A DNA stretch of 64,000 nucleotides from Coxiellaceae bacterium (GCA_029212885.1 JARGPC010000001.1:186001-250000); one strand, 5' to 3'. Numbered from the stretch's first letter, positions 35,745 through 46,143 are shown. Numbers and translations: made by a program. The notes: generated by a model not told the origin, from the letters alone.

Positions 35745-38700
35745 TTATTTGGCGAGTTGAACGGGGGTAGACTGATCATTTTTAGCCCCTTCGTTACTTA
35801 AGCGCACCGTAGCACCCGCCTGTTTAGTAGGCAGATGAAACAACCCGGGGCGTTGGACACTGCTCTCACTATCGCTCGCATGCATTTTTGGCTCAATATA
35901 CGCTATAAGCTCTTGAACCTCTGAGGTGATGCCTGATAGGCTACCCACTTCTGACATAATACGCTGAAATATTTCTTGTAATCGGGCAGCACTAATATGT
36001 TGCGAAACCTCCTCCAAAATAGCGACTTCTAACTCAGTTACCGAGCAACGCATTAACATATTATAAGCAGCGCCCATCATAGCAGGTTTATTTACTGCAA
36101 GAGAAAGCGGTGAATTATTAAAGCAATTTTTCTTAGTAAAAGTAGATACTGAACAACGCTCCACTAAAAACTCTGCAATCAAAACGCGATCATTACAAAA
36201 AGCATAAAGCAATGCCGTGTCACCCTTGGAATTAGCGATATCGACATTCACCCCTCGTTGCAACATCAATTTAACCAGGTCAAAGTGACCATCAATCACA
36301 CAGATCATCAAAGACCTAACTTCATAGCTATAGGCTACTGCATTTAAGTAATCAATAGGCGCATTATTTATTACATATTGACAAGCAGATAATAGTGGCG
36401 GCTGAGAATCACGCAACAAGCTTGGCAATAAATGAGCAGTGCCTGCACTGCTGTCATAAAGATCACAACCACGCCGCATTAATGCTTTTAAAAGCGAAGT
36501 TCTTGGTTCAACCGACGGCCCCCTTGAGAAAAAAAGAGACTTGATATGATGAGTTAGTATTACAGTCATGATGAGTGTTTCACCGTTAAGGTTTTTGCCT
36601 GTCAGCTCTTTCGTTATCGCTTTTTCTATCAGCAGTTCGGCAATTTCGTATTGATAACTCACTATTGCATAAGCGATACTAGCTCGAGTAATGATAGCAC
36701 CATCATTAACCAAAACCTCAATCACTGCGCAAGAGGAGCGTTCGCGCAGCAAGCCTGACAAGACAGAAGGCGTTAGAGCGTTATCATGCTTTAAACTACT
36801 ACGATCAAAATTTTTATGCTGTAGTATGCACTTAAGAGCATCAATTCGTTTATGCTTACAAGCCGCCTTAACTACAGCATTATTATCACCAGATAAGCAA
36901 GTATATCTGTCAAGCAATGGCTCTAACACTTGCACACTACCACTAACCTCTAACAGCAGCGTTAAAGCATTGCGCCCATTATGCTTGCTATCTAAATCAG
37001 CAGAGCGACAATGTGGAATTACCTTCACCGCAAGCTCATGCTTTTGCTGGCGCAAACACGCATATAAAAAATGCACACTTAATTCCAAATTGCCGGCATA
37101 CATCAACTCAAAAGCCTCAATAAGTCGTGAGCAATCATGCTCTGATTGCAGCACCTCATCTACCATTGATAGGCCATCTTCACCACATAAAAATAGCTGC
37201 GTAACTGGCATGCAGGAAATCAAACGCAATGATTCTGTAATATTATTATGTTTAACAGCCTCAGACAGCAACAACTTTTCGTTACTGAACTGTTGCATAG
37301 TTCGCATATAAGCTATTTGACATTGATCAAGACAGTCATCAATACAGGAATTACTTTGCTTAAATTTATCCGGAGCATAACCACAGCGGGCAATACCGTG
37401 CATAGCAAAGGCCACCTTATCGCCAGTTGCTCTTAAACAAGACAATGCAAGCGTTTCAAGTTTAACCAGGCCTTTAGCTTGTTTTGCAGAAGGTTCAATA
37501 AAATAGGCACTTGTACCTATTTGTGATTTACCATTATATCCTGACATCGATGCTGCATATTGGCTCTCACCATATACCCGTGGCAAATCAAGCTTATGGG
37601 CTAAAGCAGTAATATAATTTATATAGAGCTTGTGTTGCTTTTGGCGATCATTATCGCCGGTAACCAACTCAGGGTATTTAGGGTTGCCCATATGCAGCAT
37701 GATTTCAGCGTAATACTCGATAGTCGCGGCATCGCAGCGCATCACTTCATGCATAAACCGTCGCAAATGATCAGCAGATGCTTGTTGATATTCCATATAG
37801 CGCTCAAGCGATGAACCTACCGGGCTGGCTTCGGACTCACGGCCCGTTTTTGAAAAAATCATCATAACTTTCATGATAATTACTTCTTCTGGCTGTAGCG
37901 TCGTACAAAAATCTTTAAAGCCAGCGTCCGCTGCAAACTGTTTAAAATAGTCAATAACAGGCTCAATCAACATACTGACACGAATATGATGCGCCAACGC
38001 ATGATTATGTCGAGCAACGCCAAACCGCGCATCCTTAGCATCCTTATAAGGGCGCTTGAGTATTTCAAAGGCAATTTGTACCGCAAGTTCTATTATATAA
38101 TTTTCTTGATAACCTGTTGCTACACCGCGCACTATTTGCGTGGTAAAGATATTTTTTCCTGTAGATATATCCGGTTGAAAATCAACAAACCTAACATAAG
38201 AGGGTGGAAACAAAACTTCCTTTTCGCTTGGTGAACTTGAAACACTCACTACACTCCCTTGCCACTGTCTATCGGATTGAAGCCGCCATTTATTTTTCCT
38301 CTTTACGCCAAAGATACCATTTTCTGAAAAGCTCAATAACCCTGAACGCCTGACCAATTGATTAGCGATTTTCATCTGCATTAACATACCGTCTGGCAAT
38401 ATGTGCTCATTCCGAATCAATACAGATCGCTTATCTGCATCACGGCTATAAATATTTTTATTTGTCCCACTAACAGCAAGCATGGACCTCATAAATATTT
38501 TTCTAAAATACCCAACATTGCCATACACTTCAGCGCCTCTCAAAAGCTTATTGAAACTATCATGATCGAAACCAGTATACCTGCGTATTGACTCTTGCTC
38601 AGCGGCATATATCGGTAAGTGATCACCGATCTGCGTGACCAACTTGTCCGCAACCTTCCCTTCAGCATTAACAGAAAGAAGCTTTTCACACTGCTTTACA

Positions 38701-39965
38701 AGCCTAAGATCATGCTCACTTTCAGTGAGCTGAAAGTAGCATAAGTTTGCATGCTTCAGTGCTAATGATAGGTTATAGGCTTGGCCATTTGGGCAGTACG
38801 CAATAATAAAATTATTCGGATTTTTTCCCAATCGAAATCCAAATGGCTCACCTGCCTCATTTGCTTTTGTTGCATAAGAGTCACCCTCACCTGGATAACT
38901 AACAAAATCTACACCTAACATACAGTGAAAGATATATTCAACATGCCTTAAAGCTAAATTCTTCTTTACTGGACCTTGATGCAGCGCATCATGTTTGATT
39001 TTCCCTGACTCGACTGGAGTGCAACTCAGCAAATATCGCACCACGTCACTGTGCCCATTTAGCAAAGCGATAGTAAGTGCTGAATCTTCATCATCTGATG
39101 CTTGCTTATACATAGCACCATGCGCCATAAGCCGCTTTACTATTGCTAAACGGTTATGTTGCGCTGCCAAATACAAGGATGAACGACCCAGCTGGTCACA
39201 CTGGTTAATATTAACTTTAGGATTGGCTATTAATATGGTTACCTGATCAACATCACCAGCAATCACAGCTTGCTGCAATGCTTTGCTACAATAATACGAA
39301 TCCAATCCTGCAGCACGATGCTGTTTTGCAATCGATCGGCAAGCATTTGCAGATAACACTAAACCCTGCTCTGTTATCACCCAGTCACCCGCCTCATTTG
39401 ACTGCATGTGCTGATACTGCTGCTGCAAAAATAATGCGCCTGCAAATATTTGTTGCACTTGCTTTAATTTATTTACACAGCTCACTATCTTTTTTTTCTG
39501 GCGCTTACTTTGCTTTTTAGATTGTAATGCTTGCAATTTTTCTAAATAATGCTGATAAGCACGTCGCAGTTGTTCAACCTTACTCTCTAGCATTTCATTT
39601 GCTTGCGTATAATACTGCGCCGTAATAGACTCGCCTTCACATGGAACCACCAAAGGCAATCCTCTGAGCTTAAACTGTTTATGATGCGCCGCTAACATTG
39701 CTGCCATCATCATTAGCTCATGCTGCGGAATATGTGCCCTATCGGCAAATGACGATTGCGCACGCACTAGGTCGCCATCAAGCTGTGTTTTAACTTTTTG
39801 GAAACTTTGTGTTTTATCACGAGAAAACCATTTTATACCGGTACGCAAATTAACTCGCGACATGGCTAATGCACGACGACAATCACGAGCGGTCTCAATT
39901 AATGGATGTGATATACTGGCTTCAGAAGATATTGACGCATCTACCGCCTTACTTAGTGACCTCAT
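35745..39965 (-). CDS. Giant ankyrin-repeat protein with SidE-phosphodiesterase-like region
   Basis: 1406 residues, no signal peptide. N-terminal helical/coiled-coil region (to about 200, with a Lys-rich stretch at 149-160), ankyrin repeats at about 225-315 (LGRSSLYLAAQHNRLAIVKRLMAHGA), and further ankyrin-like repeats at about 990-1300 (SKGDTALLYAFCNDRVLIAEFL). Between them, residues 640-830 contain RHNHALAHHIR (His655, His659), KTGRESE (Glu710), a Y-x2-Y-x2-AS segment and LHMGNP (His758). This resembles the phosphodiesterase domain of SidE-family Legionella effectors. The resemblance is by eye. Strong candidate for a translocated host-acting protein. Confidence 0.75.
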   Translation of the reverse strand: MRSLSKAVDASISSEASISHPLIETARDCRRALAMSRVNLRTGIKWFSRDKTQSFQKVKTQLDGDLVRAQSSFADRAHIPQHELMMMAAMLAAHHKQFKLRGLPLVVPCEGESITAQYYTQANEMLESKVEQLRRAYQHYLEKLQALQSKKQSKRQKKKIVSCVNKLKQVQQIFAGALFLQQQYQHMQSNEAGDWVITEQGLVLSANACRSIAKQHRAAGLDSYYCSKALQQAVIAGDVDQVTILIANPKVNINQCDQLGRSSLYLAAQHNRLAIVKRLMAHGAMYKQASDDEDSALTIALLNGHSDVVRYLLSCTPVESGKIKHDALHQGPVKKNLALRHVEYIFHCMLGVDFVSYPGEGDSYATKANEAGEPFGFRLGKNPNNFIIAYCPNGQAYNLSLALKHANLCYFQLTESEHDLRLVKQCEKLLSVNAEGKVADKLVTQIGDHLPIYAAEQESIRRYTGFDHDSFNKLLRGAEVYGNVGYFRKIFMRSMLAVSGTNKNIYSRDADKRSVLIRNEHILPDGMLMQMKIANQLVRRSGLLSFSENGIFGVKRKNKWRLQSDRQWQGSVVSVSSSPSEKEVLFPPSYVRFVDFQPDISTGKNIFTTQIVRGVATGYQENYIIELAVQIAFEILKRPYKDAKDARFGVARHNHALAHHIRVSMLIEPVIDYFKQFAADAGFKDFCTTLQPEEVIIMKVMMIFSKTGRESEASPVGSSLERYMEYQQASADHLRRFMHEVMRCDAATIEYYAEIMLHMGNPKYPELVTGDNDRQKQHKLYINYITALAHKLDLPRVYGESQYAASMSGYNGKSQIGTSAYFIEPSAKQAKGLVKLETLALSCLRATGDKVAFAMHGIARCGYAPDKFKQSNSCIDDCLDQCQIAYMRTMQQFSNEKLLLSEAVKHNNITESLRLISCMPVTQLFLCGEDGLSMVDEVLQSEHDCSRLIEAFELMYAGNLELSVHFLYACLRQQKHELAVKVIPHCRSADLDSKHNGRNALTLLLEVSGSVQVLEPLLDRYTCLSGDNNAVVKAACKHKRIDALKCILQHKNFDRSSLKHDNALTPSVLSGLLRERSSCAVIEVLVNDGAIITRASIAYAIVSYQYEIAELLIEKAITKELTGKNLNGETLIMTVILTHHIKSLFFSRGPSVEPRTSLLKALMRRGCDLYDSSAGTAHLLPSLLRDSQPPLLSACQYVINNAPIDYLNAVAYSYEVRSLMICVIDGHFDLVKLMLQRGVNVDIANSKGDTALLYAFCNDRVLIAEFLVERCSVSTFTKKNCFNNSPLSLAVNKPAMMGAAYNMLMRCSVTELEVAILEEVSQHISAARLQEIFQRIMSEVGSLSGITSEVQELIAYIEPKMHASDSESSVQRPGLFHLPTKQAGATVRLSNEGAKNDQSTPVQLAK

Positions 39966-40047
39966 ACAACTTACCTATATGTTATAGAACTTAACCTCGT
40001 TTCTACAACACGCAGCAGCAGCCCTTGAAGCTTATAATTCTAGTACC

Positions 40048-40076
40048 ATAGTACTTGTTTTGTGGTAATTTTTCAA
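40048..40076 (-). promoter_or_regulatory. Candidate promoter of the giant ankyrin gene
   Basis: On the minus strand, TTGAAA, a 17-bp spacer, then TACTAT, about 80 bases before the ATG of the giant ankyrin gene. The -35 is one base from consensus, the -10 is poor. No other pair in this 125-bp gap looks better. Confidence 0.35.
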
Positions 40077-40090
40077 GAAAATATAATTAT

Positions 40091-41281
40091 TTAAGAATCA
40101 ATGATTTCAAACAGACCCGCAGCGCCTTGACCACCACCAATACACATGGTGACCACACCATAACGTGCACCTCGGCGACGCCCCTCAAGCAAGAGATGAC
40201 CAGTCATGCGAGCGCCTGACATACCATAGGGATGACCGACAGCAATTGCACCGCCGTTGACATTAAGTTTTTCGAGTGGAATATTAAGCTCACGCGCGCA
40301 ATAGATGGTTTGTGAGGCAAAGGCTTCATTCAGCTCCCATAAGTCAATGTCATCAACGGTTAGCCCGGCACGCCCTAATAATCGCGGCACGGCATATAGA
40401 GGCCCAACACCCATTTCATCCGCTTTACAACCGGCTGCTGCAAAACCACGAAAGATACCAAGGGGTTGCAAACCGCGTTGATCAGCTTCGTCGCGAGACA
40501 TTAATACGCAGGCCGAAACACCATCAGACATCTGGCAAGCATTACCTGCCGTTACGCTAGCATTTTCAATATCCATAAGTGGCTTCAAACTAGCGAGGGC
40601 TTCCGTAGTTGTTGACCTATTACACTCATCCTGTGTCAGCGTGACTTCTTGTTCAGACTCTTGTTTTGTTTCTTTGTCAACAACGCGCTTTGTTGTTGTA
40701 ACCGGGACAATTTCATCATCAAATAAACCGGCTTGCTGTGCTGCTGCAACGCGCTGTTGACTGAGCAGGCTGTATTCATCTTGTTGCTGACGAGAAACGC
40801 CATAGCGTTGCGCAACATTTTCAGCTGTTTCAATATTTGACATATAACTACCCACAATGTTTTCTTCTAACCAGGGATCTTTGCCAAAAAACTCATTAGT
40901 ATGTTCATTTTGAACCAATGATATGCTTTCACCACCAGCAGCAATCATAATCGGTGCACCATCAACAATAATACGCTGTGCTGCACTGGCAATGGCCTGC
41001 AAACCAGAAGCACAACGACGACTCACAGTAAACGCAGCAACGCTATATGGCAAACCAGATCGAGCGACTATGTGACGCGCAAGATTTTTACTTTGCGTGC
41101 CTTCAGGACGCGCACAACCCATCACCAACTCTTCAACATCAGCACCATCAACTTTGGCACGCTCAACGGCTGCTTTTACGGCATAAGAGGCTAACGTCGG
41201 CATCGGTGTCATATTAAACGCACCACGATAGGCCTTGCCCATGGCAGTACGTGCAGTTGAAACGATAACGACTTCAGTCAT
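40091..41281 (-). CDS. Acetyl-CoA C-acyltransferase (thiolase)
   Basis: 396 residues from ATG 41281, which has AAGGTGA upstream and begins one base after the enoyl-CoA hydratase stop; a longer frame to 41389 would overlap that gene without support. Catalytic residues: nucleophile Cys in RRCASGLQA, His in [11 protein letters not shown], and Cys in [10 protein letters not shown]. It cleaves 3-ketoacyl-CoA with CoA. Last gene of a six-gene minus-strand operon for acyl- or aryl-CoA breakdown. Confidence 0.92.
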   Translation of the reverse strand: MTEVVIVSTARTAMGKAYRGAFNMTPMPTLASYAVKAAVERAKVDGADVEELVMGCARPEGTQSKNLARHIVARSGLPYSVAAFTVSRRCASGLQAIASAAQRIIVDGAPIMIAAGGESISLVQNEHTNEFFGKDPWLEENIVGSYMSNIETAENVAQRYGVSRQQQDEYSLLSQQRVAAAQQAGLFDDEIVPVTTTKRVVDKETKQESEQEVTLTQDECNRSTTTEALASLKPLMDIENASVTAGNACQMSDGVSACVLMSRDEADQRGLQPLGIFRGFAAAGCKADEMGVGPLYAVPRLLGRAGLTVDDIDLWELNEAFASQTIYCARELNIPLEKLNVNGGAIAVGHPYGMSGARMTGHLLLEGRRRGARYGVVTMCIGGGQGAAGLFEIIDS

Positions 41282-41282
41282 A

Positions 41283-42050
41283 TTAGTCACCTTTACTTTT
41301 AATCTTTTGCTGCATGGTTTCAATAAGGTCCGCAAATGCAGGTTGTTGCAGTGACCACATTTGAACGTCGTATTCGTAATCAACTGCATCTTGGTGACTG
41401 GCCATTATCGAGGTGTCAATCAGGCTTTGTTTGGTTTTAATTAATAAATCACGCGGGTAGCGAGCCGCACGACCTGCTAGTTTTTGTGCTTCAGCCAATA
41501 ATTCATCATCTTCAACACAACTCAAGGCAAGCCCTGCTTGCACAGCCGCATCACCATCGAGCCTTTTACCAAACAATAGTGAAGCTACTGATTGCTGCCA
41601 GCCAAAAGCTCGCTGTAGCATCCAAGTGCACCCCCCACCCGGATGCAAACCAAGTTGTAAAAATCGCGTATCAAATTTTGCTGATTTAGCAGCAATACGC
41701 ACATCACAGGCTGTGGCTAAATTCATCCCAGCACCCACAGCTGGTCCGTTAACTGCAGCAATCGTTGGCAATTTGCAACGCGCGACCGTCATAAAACCTT
41801 GATAGATTTTTTTAATCGCCGTGCCATCGCCATCACGCGCATCAGACAAATCTTGTAAATCAGCACCAGCACAAAAGGCTGACTCTGCTCCCGTGACTAC
41901 AATAGCGTGCACGCTATTATTACTCTCAAGCTCAGCAATAGTTGCCATCATTTCTTCAACCAACTCGCCTGAAAGAATATTGCGACGCTTAGGGTCATTC
42001 AGTGTTAAGGTAGCAACACCTTCTATAATATCAATTAACAGTAAACTCAT
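41283..42050 (-). CDS. Enoyl-CoA hydratase/isomerase family protein (second copy)
   Basis: 255 residues of the crotonase fold: oxyanion-hole segments [13 protein letters not shown] and [20 protein letters not shown], then [18 protein letters not shown]. In true hydratases two Glu residues are catalytic; here the second position falls in LHPGGG with no Glu, so the reaction may be isomerisation, hydrolysis or ring cleavage instead of hydration. It directly follows the ligase gene, whose stop it meets (1-bp overlap). Confidence 0.88.
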   Translation of the reverse strand: MSLLLIDIIEGVATLTLNDPKRRNILSGELVEEMMATIAELESNNSVHAIVVTGAESAFCAGADLQDLSDARDGDGTAIKKIYQGFMTVARCKLPTIAAVNGPAVGAGMNLATACDVRIAAKSAKFDTRFLQLGLHPGGGCTWMLQRAFGWQQSVASLLFGKRLDGDAAVQAGLALSCVEDDELLAEAQKLAGRAARYPRDLLIKTKQSLIDTSIMASHQDAVDYEYDVQMWSLQQPAFADLIETMQQKIKSKGD

Positions 42051-43705
42051 TAACTTTTACCCTCTTGCTCTAATTTTTCGGTGATCATAATTACCAAATC
42101 TTTTTTAGATACCTTGCCAAAATTTGATAACGGAAACTCATCGATGATCTCTAAACGCTCTGGCAATTTAAATTTAGCCATCTCATGTGATAATAAATAA
42201 TCACTAAGCTCACCAAAGCTTAAGTCTTCATCAGGCTGTAAGATAACATAAGCACACATTTTTTCACCCGTTACTGGATCAGGCATCGCAACACAAGCTA
42301 CGTTCTTAACGGCAGCATGCGATAAGATTAAATTCTCCACCTCTTCAGCTGATATTTTCTCACCCGCACGATTAATCAAGTCTTTTTTACGCCCCTCAAC
42401 GATATAATTCCCAGAAGCATGCTTGCGCATTAAGTCACCACTATGAAAGAAACCATCTTCGCTAAAGCCACGCTTATTATGCTCCGCCGCCCTAAAATAT
42501 CCACGCAATGTATAAGGACCACGGCACCACATCTCACCCACCTCGCCATCTGCAACCTCATTGCCGTCATCATCCACTAGCATGACTTCATCATCCTCAC
42601 ACACTGGCCGGCCAACTGTTTTCAAACGCACCTCTCGTGGGTCATCCAAATGAACAAACATCAATAAGCCCTCAGCCATACCGAAATTTTCTTGTACCGT
42701 GCAGTTGGGCAACCTTTCTTCAGTTAGTTGACGAGTTTCCGGTTGTAGGCTTTGCCCCCCCGACTGAATCACCTCAACGCTGCTTAGATTATAATCTTTA
42801 ATATGCTCATCATTCATCCACTTGATTAATAGTGCAGGCACCACATGAATATGTGTCACCTTATGCTTTTGCACTAACTCAAATACTTCTTCAGGACGAA
42901 TATTGCTATGCAACACTATTTTCGCACCTTTCCGCACAAATCCCTGCAACCCTGGACAGGCAAGCGGTAAATTATGCGCCATTTGTAATACAATCAACAT
43001 CACTGAATTATCATCGATGCCAGTATACTCAGTCGCTAACTTTGAGTTACAAATAAAATCATTATGCGTACGTGGGATTAATTTAGGTATACCCGTTGTG
43101 CCACCCGATAATAAAAATAATGCTGGCTCGCATGGGTCAATTGTTTGCTGAATATCACTTAATTCGCTAACATCTCGATTACTTGCAGACTGTATCAATT
43201 CATCAATAGAATGAAAACCTTCGGCAGTATCACCCAATACAAATTTATTTTTTAATGTATCTGTTTCAGATTCGATACGATTGACAATATCAATAAAACT
43301 ACAGTCTCTGGCTTTATCATGAGTGAAAATAGCCACTGCGCCCGACAGTTCCACGAATTGTCGCAGCTCACGATAACGGTGGTTAAGCAATGCTAAAATA
43401 GGGCGAGCACCTATCATCTGAAATGCAAAATACAAATAAACAAACTCTAATACATTACCCAATTGCAGCACTATAATATCACCAGGCTTAATGCCGGCAT
43501 CTAATAAGTTTAACGCCACTGTTTCAGCACGCTTGAGCAGCTCAATGTATGATATTTCAGTATGCGCATCACATACAGCAATTTTATCACCATGTTGCTG
43601 ACACGCTTCAGTAAATCGTGTGGCAATGGTTTGATCTTCCCAATAACCCTTTGCACGGTATTTTGCAATAAATTCTTCTGGGTATGGTACAAAACCTTCT
43701 AACAT
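42050..43705 (-). CDS. Aryl-acid AMP/CoA ligase, EntE/DhbE-like
   Basis: 551 residues. ANL adenylating enzyme with LLSGGTTGIPKLIPRTH (P-loop), the FGMAEGLLMF motif, SGDLMRKHASGNYIVEGRKKD hinge and the NFGKVSKKDL C-terminal Lys. The N-terminus (VPYPEEFIAKYRAKGYWEDQ) and the substrate-pocket segment QMAHNLPLACPG resemble 2,3-dihydroxybenzoate/salicylate-AMP ligases. There is no siderophore synthase nearby; the neighbours are beta-oxidation-type enzymes, so it probably makes an aryl-CoA or cyclic acyl-CoA for breakdown. Confidence 0.87.
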   Translation of the reverse strand: MLEGFVPYPEEFIAKYRAKGYWEDQTIATRFTEACQQHGDKIAVCDAHTEISYIELLKRAETVALNLLDAGIKPGDIIVLQLGNVLEFVYLYFAFQMIGARPILALLNHRYRELRQFVELSGAVAIFTHDKARDCSFIDIVNRIESETDTLKNKFVLGDTAEGFHSIDELIQSASNRDVSELSDIQQTIDPCEPALFLLSGGTTGIPKLIPRTHNDFICNSKLATEYTGIDDNSVMLIVLQMAHNLPLACPGLQGFVRKGAKIVLHSNIRPEEVFELVQKHKVTHIHVVPALLIKWMNDEHIKDYNLSSVEVIQSGGQSLQPETRQLTEERLPNCTVQENFGMAEGLLMFVHLDDPREVRLKTVGRPVCEDDEVMLVDDDGNEVADGEVGEMWCRGPYTLRGYFRAAEHNKRGFSEDGFFHSGDLMRKHASGNYIVEGRKKDLINRAGEKISAEEVENLILSHAAVKNVACVAMPDPVTGEKMCAYVILQPDEDLSFGELSDYLLSHEMAKFKLPERLEIIDEFPLSNFGKVSKKDLVIMITEKLEQEGKS

Positions 43706-43719
43706 AACTCACCCCCGCC

Positions 43720-44481
43720 TTAAGTCGTTTTAGCAAAACCACCATCGATAACAATGGTCTCACCAGTAACAAAATGCATATGCTCTACTAATGTTAATAC
43801 TACCTCTGCAACATCCTCAGCTGTTACACATCGCTTTAATGGCGTTTGTTTGGCACGACGACTCATTAATTTATCGTAGTTATCTTGTAGCATCCACTCC
43901 ATCCACTTACCCTCCATCCATCCGGGAGCTATAGCATTTACTCTCACGTTTGGGCCCATGGCATTACATAGCGTTTGCGTCATACTAATAACTGCTGCTT
44001 TGGAAGCCGAGTATGGCATTGGCTGCGCACCTGGACGCATACCAACAATCGAAGCCGTATTTACCATAGCGGCGTTATCTGAAGCCTCAAGTAACTTGCG
44101 GGTGTGTTTTGCTATTAAAAATAAACCTCGAACATTGACTGAAAAAACACGATCCCAATCATCAACACTGATCTCGTCAAAATTCTTAGGTGGTGTATCA
44201 ACTGATGTCCCTGCATTACTGCAAACAACATCTAAGCGATTGTATTTTTCTGTAATCGCTGCCACCATATCAGTTACACTCTGCTCATTCGACACATCGC
44301 ACTGCACTAATAAAGTATCTGAGCCTGCTTGATTACATGCCTCGACAGTTTTCGCGGCTGAATCTGGGCTGCTGCTGTAATTTACGATGACATTATAACC
44401 AGCCTTAGCTAAGGCTGTTGCCACGGCGGCACCAATCCCAGAGGATGAGCCGGTGACCAAAGCTACTCTTTTATCTGTCAT
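43720..44481 (-). CDS. Short-chain dehydrogenase/reductase, FabG-like
   Basis: 253 residues. Cofactor loop TGSSSGIG, NAG motif (CSNAGTS), catalytic Ser-Tyr-Lys in NTASIVGM...YSASKAA, and the C-terminal TGETIVIDGGF. NAD(P)-dependent oxidation of a hydroxyacyl-CoA is the likely step between the hydratase and thiolase of the same operon. It lies 14 bp upstream of the ligase gene. Confidence 0.92.
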   Translation of the reverse strand: MTDKRVALVTGSSSGIGAAVATALAKAGYNVIVNYSSSPDSAAKTVEACNQAGSDTLLVQCDVSNEQSVTDMVAAITEKYNRLDVVCSNAGTSVDTPPKNFDEISVDDWDRVFSVNVRGLFLIAKHTRKLLEASDNAAMVNTASIVGMRPGAQPMPYSASKAAVISMTQTLCNAMGPNVRVNAIAPGWMEGKWMEWMLQDNYDKLMSRRAKQTPLKRCVTAEDVAEVVLTLVEHMHFVTGETIVIDGGFAKTT

Positions 44482-44509
44482 TTTTCATACTCCCATTATT
44501 AATTTGTAT

Positions 44510-45301
44510 TTACTTACCTTGCCATTTGGGTTCACGCTTTTCTGCAAATGCACGCGGACCTTCCAATGTATCTTCACTAGCTTTACGTTTTTCTTCCCAG
44601 CTGTAATTTTTCTGCATTGCTTGTTCTAACGGATGGTTTAAACCTTGCATCACACATTGCTTAGTTGAGCGCAATGACAACGGCGCACATAGCAGCATAT
44701 CATTCACCCAGCGCTCAACCGCTTGATCTAACTCTTTCGCAGGCACGACCTCATTAACTAAGCCTAACTCATAACCACGCTGAGCCGTCATAGGACGCCC
44801 AGTTAGCAAATATCCCATCGCAGCTTTTAGGCCGATTTGGCGTGGCAAGCGATGCACACCGCCAGCCATCGCAATTAAACCGCGGCGTGGCTCAGGCAAA
44901 CCCATTTGCACATGCTCAGCTGCAACAACAATGTCGCAAGCTAGTGCTAATTCAAAACCACCACCAAAGGCAAGACCATTTAATTTAGCGACGAGTGGCT
45001 TTGAATAGTAAAAGCGATCCGTTAAACGCGTTGTATCTTTCCATAACTCTGCTTCTGCTTTTTTTTCTTCATCACTACCCTTAGCAATCGCAGCCATTTG
45101 TTTTAAATCTCTACCTGCAGAAAAAGCACGCTCGCCGGCTCCGGTTAATACACCTAGCCATAAATCATCATTGGCTTCTAACTCATCCAAGACTAGACTG
45201 AGCTCGTGATAGACCATGGGACTTAACGCATTGAGCACTTCTGGTCGATTAATTGTTATGTAAAGTGTATGACCATTTTGTTCGGTATCTATGAACTGCA
45301 T
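44510..45301 (-). CDS. Enoyl-CoA hydratase/isomerase family protein (first copy)
   Basis: 263 residues. Crotonase signatures AFSAGRDLKQM and LNGLAFGGGFELALACDIVVAAEHVQMGLPEPRRGLIA, with the Glu in LPEP where hydratases keep a catalytic Glu. C-terminal helices (KASEDTLEGPRAFAEKREPKWQGK) are typical of CaiD/EchA-type members. Together with the ligase, the SDR and the thiolase it gives a complete set for side-chain or ring beta-oxidation. Confidence 0.9.
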   Translation of the reverse strand: MQFIDTEQNGHTLYITINRPEVLNALSPMVYHELSLVLDELEANDDLWLGVLTGAGERAFSAGRDLKQMAAIAKGSDEEKKAEAELWKDTTRLTDRFYYSKPLVAKLNGLAFGGGFELALACDIVVAAEHVQMGLPEPRRGLIAMAGGVHRLPRQIGLKAAMGYLLTGRPMTAQRGYELGLVNEVVPAKELDQAVERWVNDMLLCAPLSLRSTKQCVMQGLNHPLEQAMQKNYSWEEKRKASEDTLEGPRAFAEKREPKWQGK

Positions 45302-45303
45302 GA

Positions 45304-46143
45304 CTATAACCCCAACACACGTTCGGCATTGCCATGATAAAAACCTTCAAGGATTTCATCTTTCCAACCCATGTCTGCCCACTCGCGATGCAATTTTTCA
45401 TAAGGAATACTGGGGTAGTCACTGCCAAACATCATTTTATCTTTAAGGCGTGTTCGCATATCGCGCTTAATTGATTCTGGTAAATATTTAGGACCCCAAC
45501 CTGACATCTCCCAATACACATTCGCTTTGTGCAAAGCCACCACAGTAGTTTCATCTATCCAAGGATATCCAGGGTGCGCCATAACAATCGTTAAGTCGGG
45601 AAAGTCTACAGCTAAATTATCAATTGCTTCAGGGTGTGCATGACGTGTGCGCGCACCCATACCACCCGGCGTTCCAGCACCCATGCCAGTCATACCCACA
45701 TCGATCATCACCGGCACTCCCATGGCACTGATTTCTTCAAACAATGGATAGTAACGCTGATCGTCAACACGAAAATGCTGCATAATAGGATGAAAATGAA
45801 ATCCTAACATATGTAAATCATTAATCGCATGCTTGGCTTCATCAATCGCCACTTGCCCCATGCTAGGCTCTACTGCTGCCCAAGCTTGGATAATACAATC
45901 GTGGCGATCACGCATAGCAGCCACATAATCATTATCGCAAGGTGGTGTATTAATGGTGGTTGATAAGTCCAGAGCTACTAACACACTTTCAACACCACCG
46001 TCTTCGAAATCTTTTACTACTGCTTCTTCAGTTTTGGCTGCCCATTCGCGTTTCCAATAGGTCGCTAGGGCTTCAACATAAGGCCCTTGGCAGTCAATCC
46101 ACTTTTGTGTATTAGGGTAACAATGTAGGTCAATTTTACGCAT
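45304..46143 (-). CDS. Amidohydrolase-2 family hydrolase/decarboxylase
   Basis: 279 residues of the ACMSD-like metal-dependent TIM-barrel family: the start DLHCYPN (HxH reduced to a single His), GFHFHP, the metal His in MAHPGYPW and the metal Asp in MMFGSDYPSIPYE. Members decarboxylate or hydrolyse cyclic carboxylates. First gene of the operon, 2 bp before the hydratase gene; likely acts on the aromatic or alicyclic substrate before or after CoA activation. Confidence 0.86.
   Translation of the reverse strand: MRKIDLHCYPNTQKWIDCQGPYVEALATYWKREWAAKTEEAVVKDFEDGGVESVLVALDLSTTINTPPCDNDYVAAMRDRHDCIIQAWAAVEPSMGQVAIDEAKHAINDLHMLGFHFHPIMQHFRVDDQRYYPLFEEISAMGVPVMIDVGMTGMGAGTPGGMGARTRHAHPEAIDNLAVDFPDLTIVMAHPGYPWIDETTVVALHKANVYWEMSGWGPKYLPESIKRDMRTRLKDKMMFGSDYPSIPYEKLHREWADMGWKDEILEGFYHGNAERVLGL

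Noticed and set aside
36691..37311. 206-residue plus-strand frame inside the giant ankyrin gene
   Set aside because: It is antisense to a continuous 1406-residue coding frame with clear ankyrin repeats; Ser/Cys/Leu-rich composition is that of a reverse-frame shadow.
40091..41389. N-terminally extended thiolase (432 residues)
   Set aside because: The extra 36 residues overlap the upstream hydratase gene in another frame and the ATG at 41281 has a proper ribosome site.
42050..43705. EntE-like ligase as part of a siderophore cluster
   Set aside because: No isochorismate enzymes, NRPS or transporter are adjacent; the neighbours are CoA-ester catabolic enzymes.
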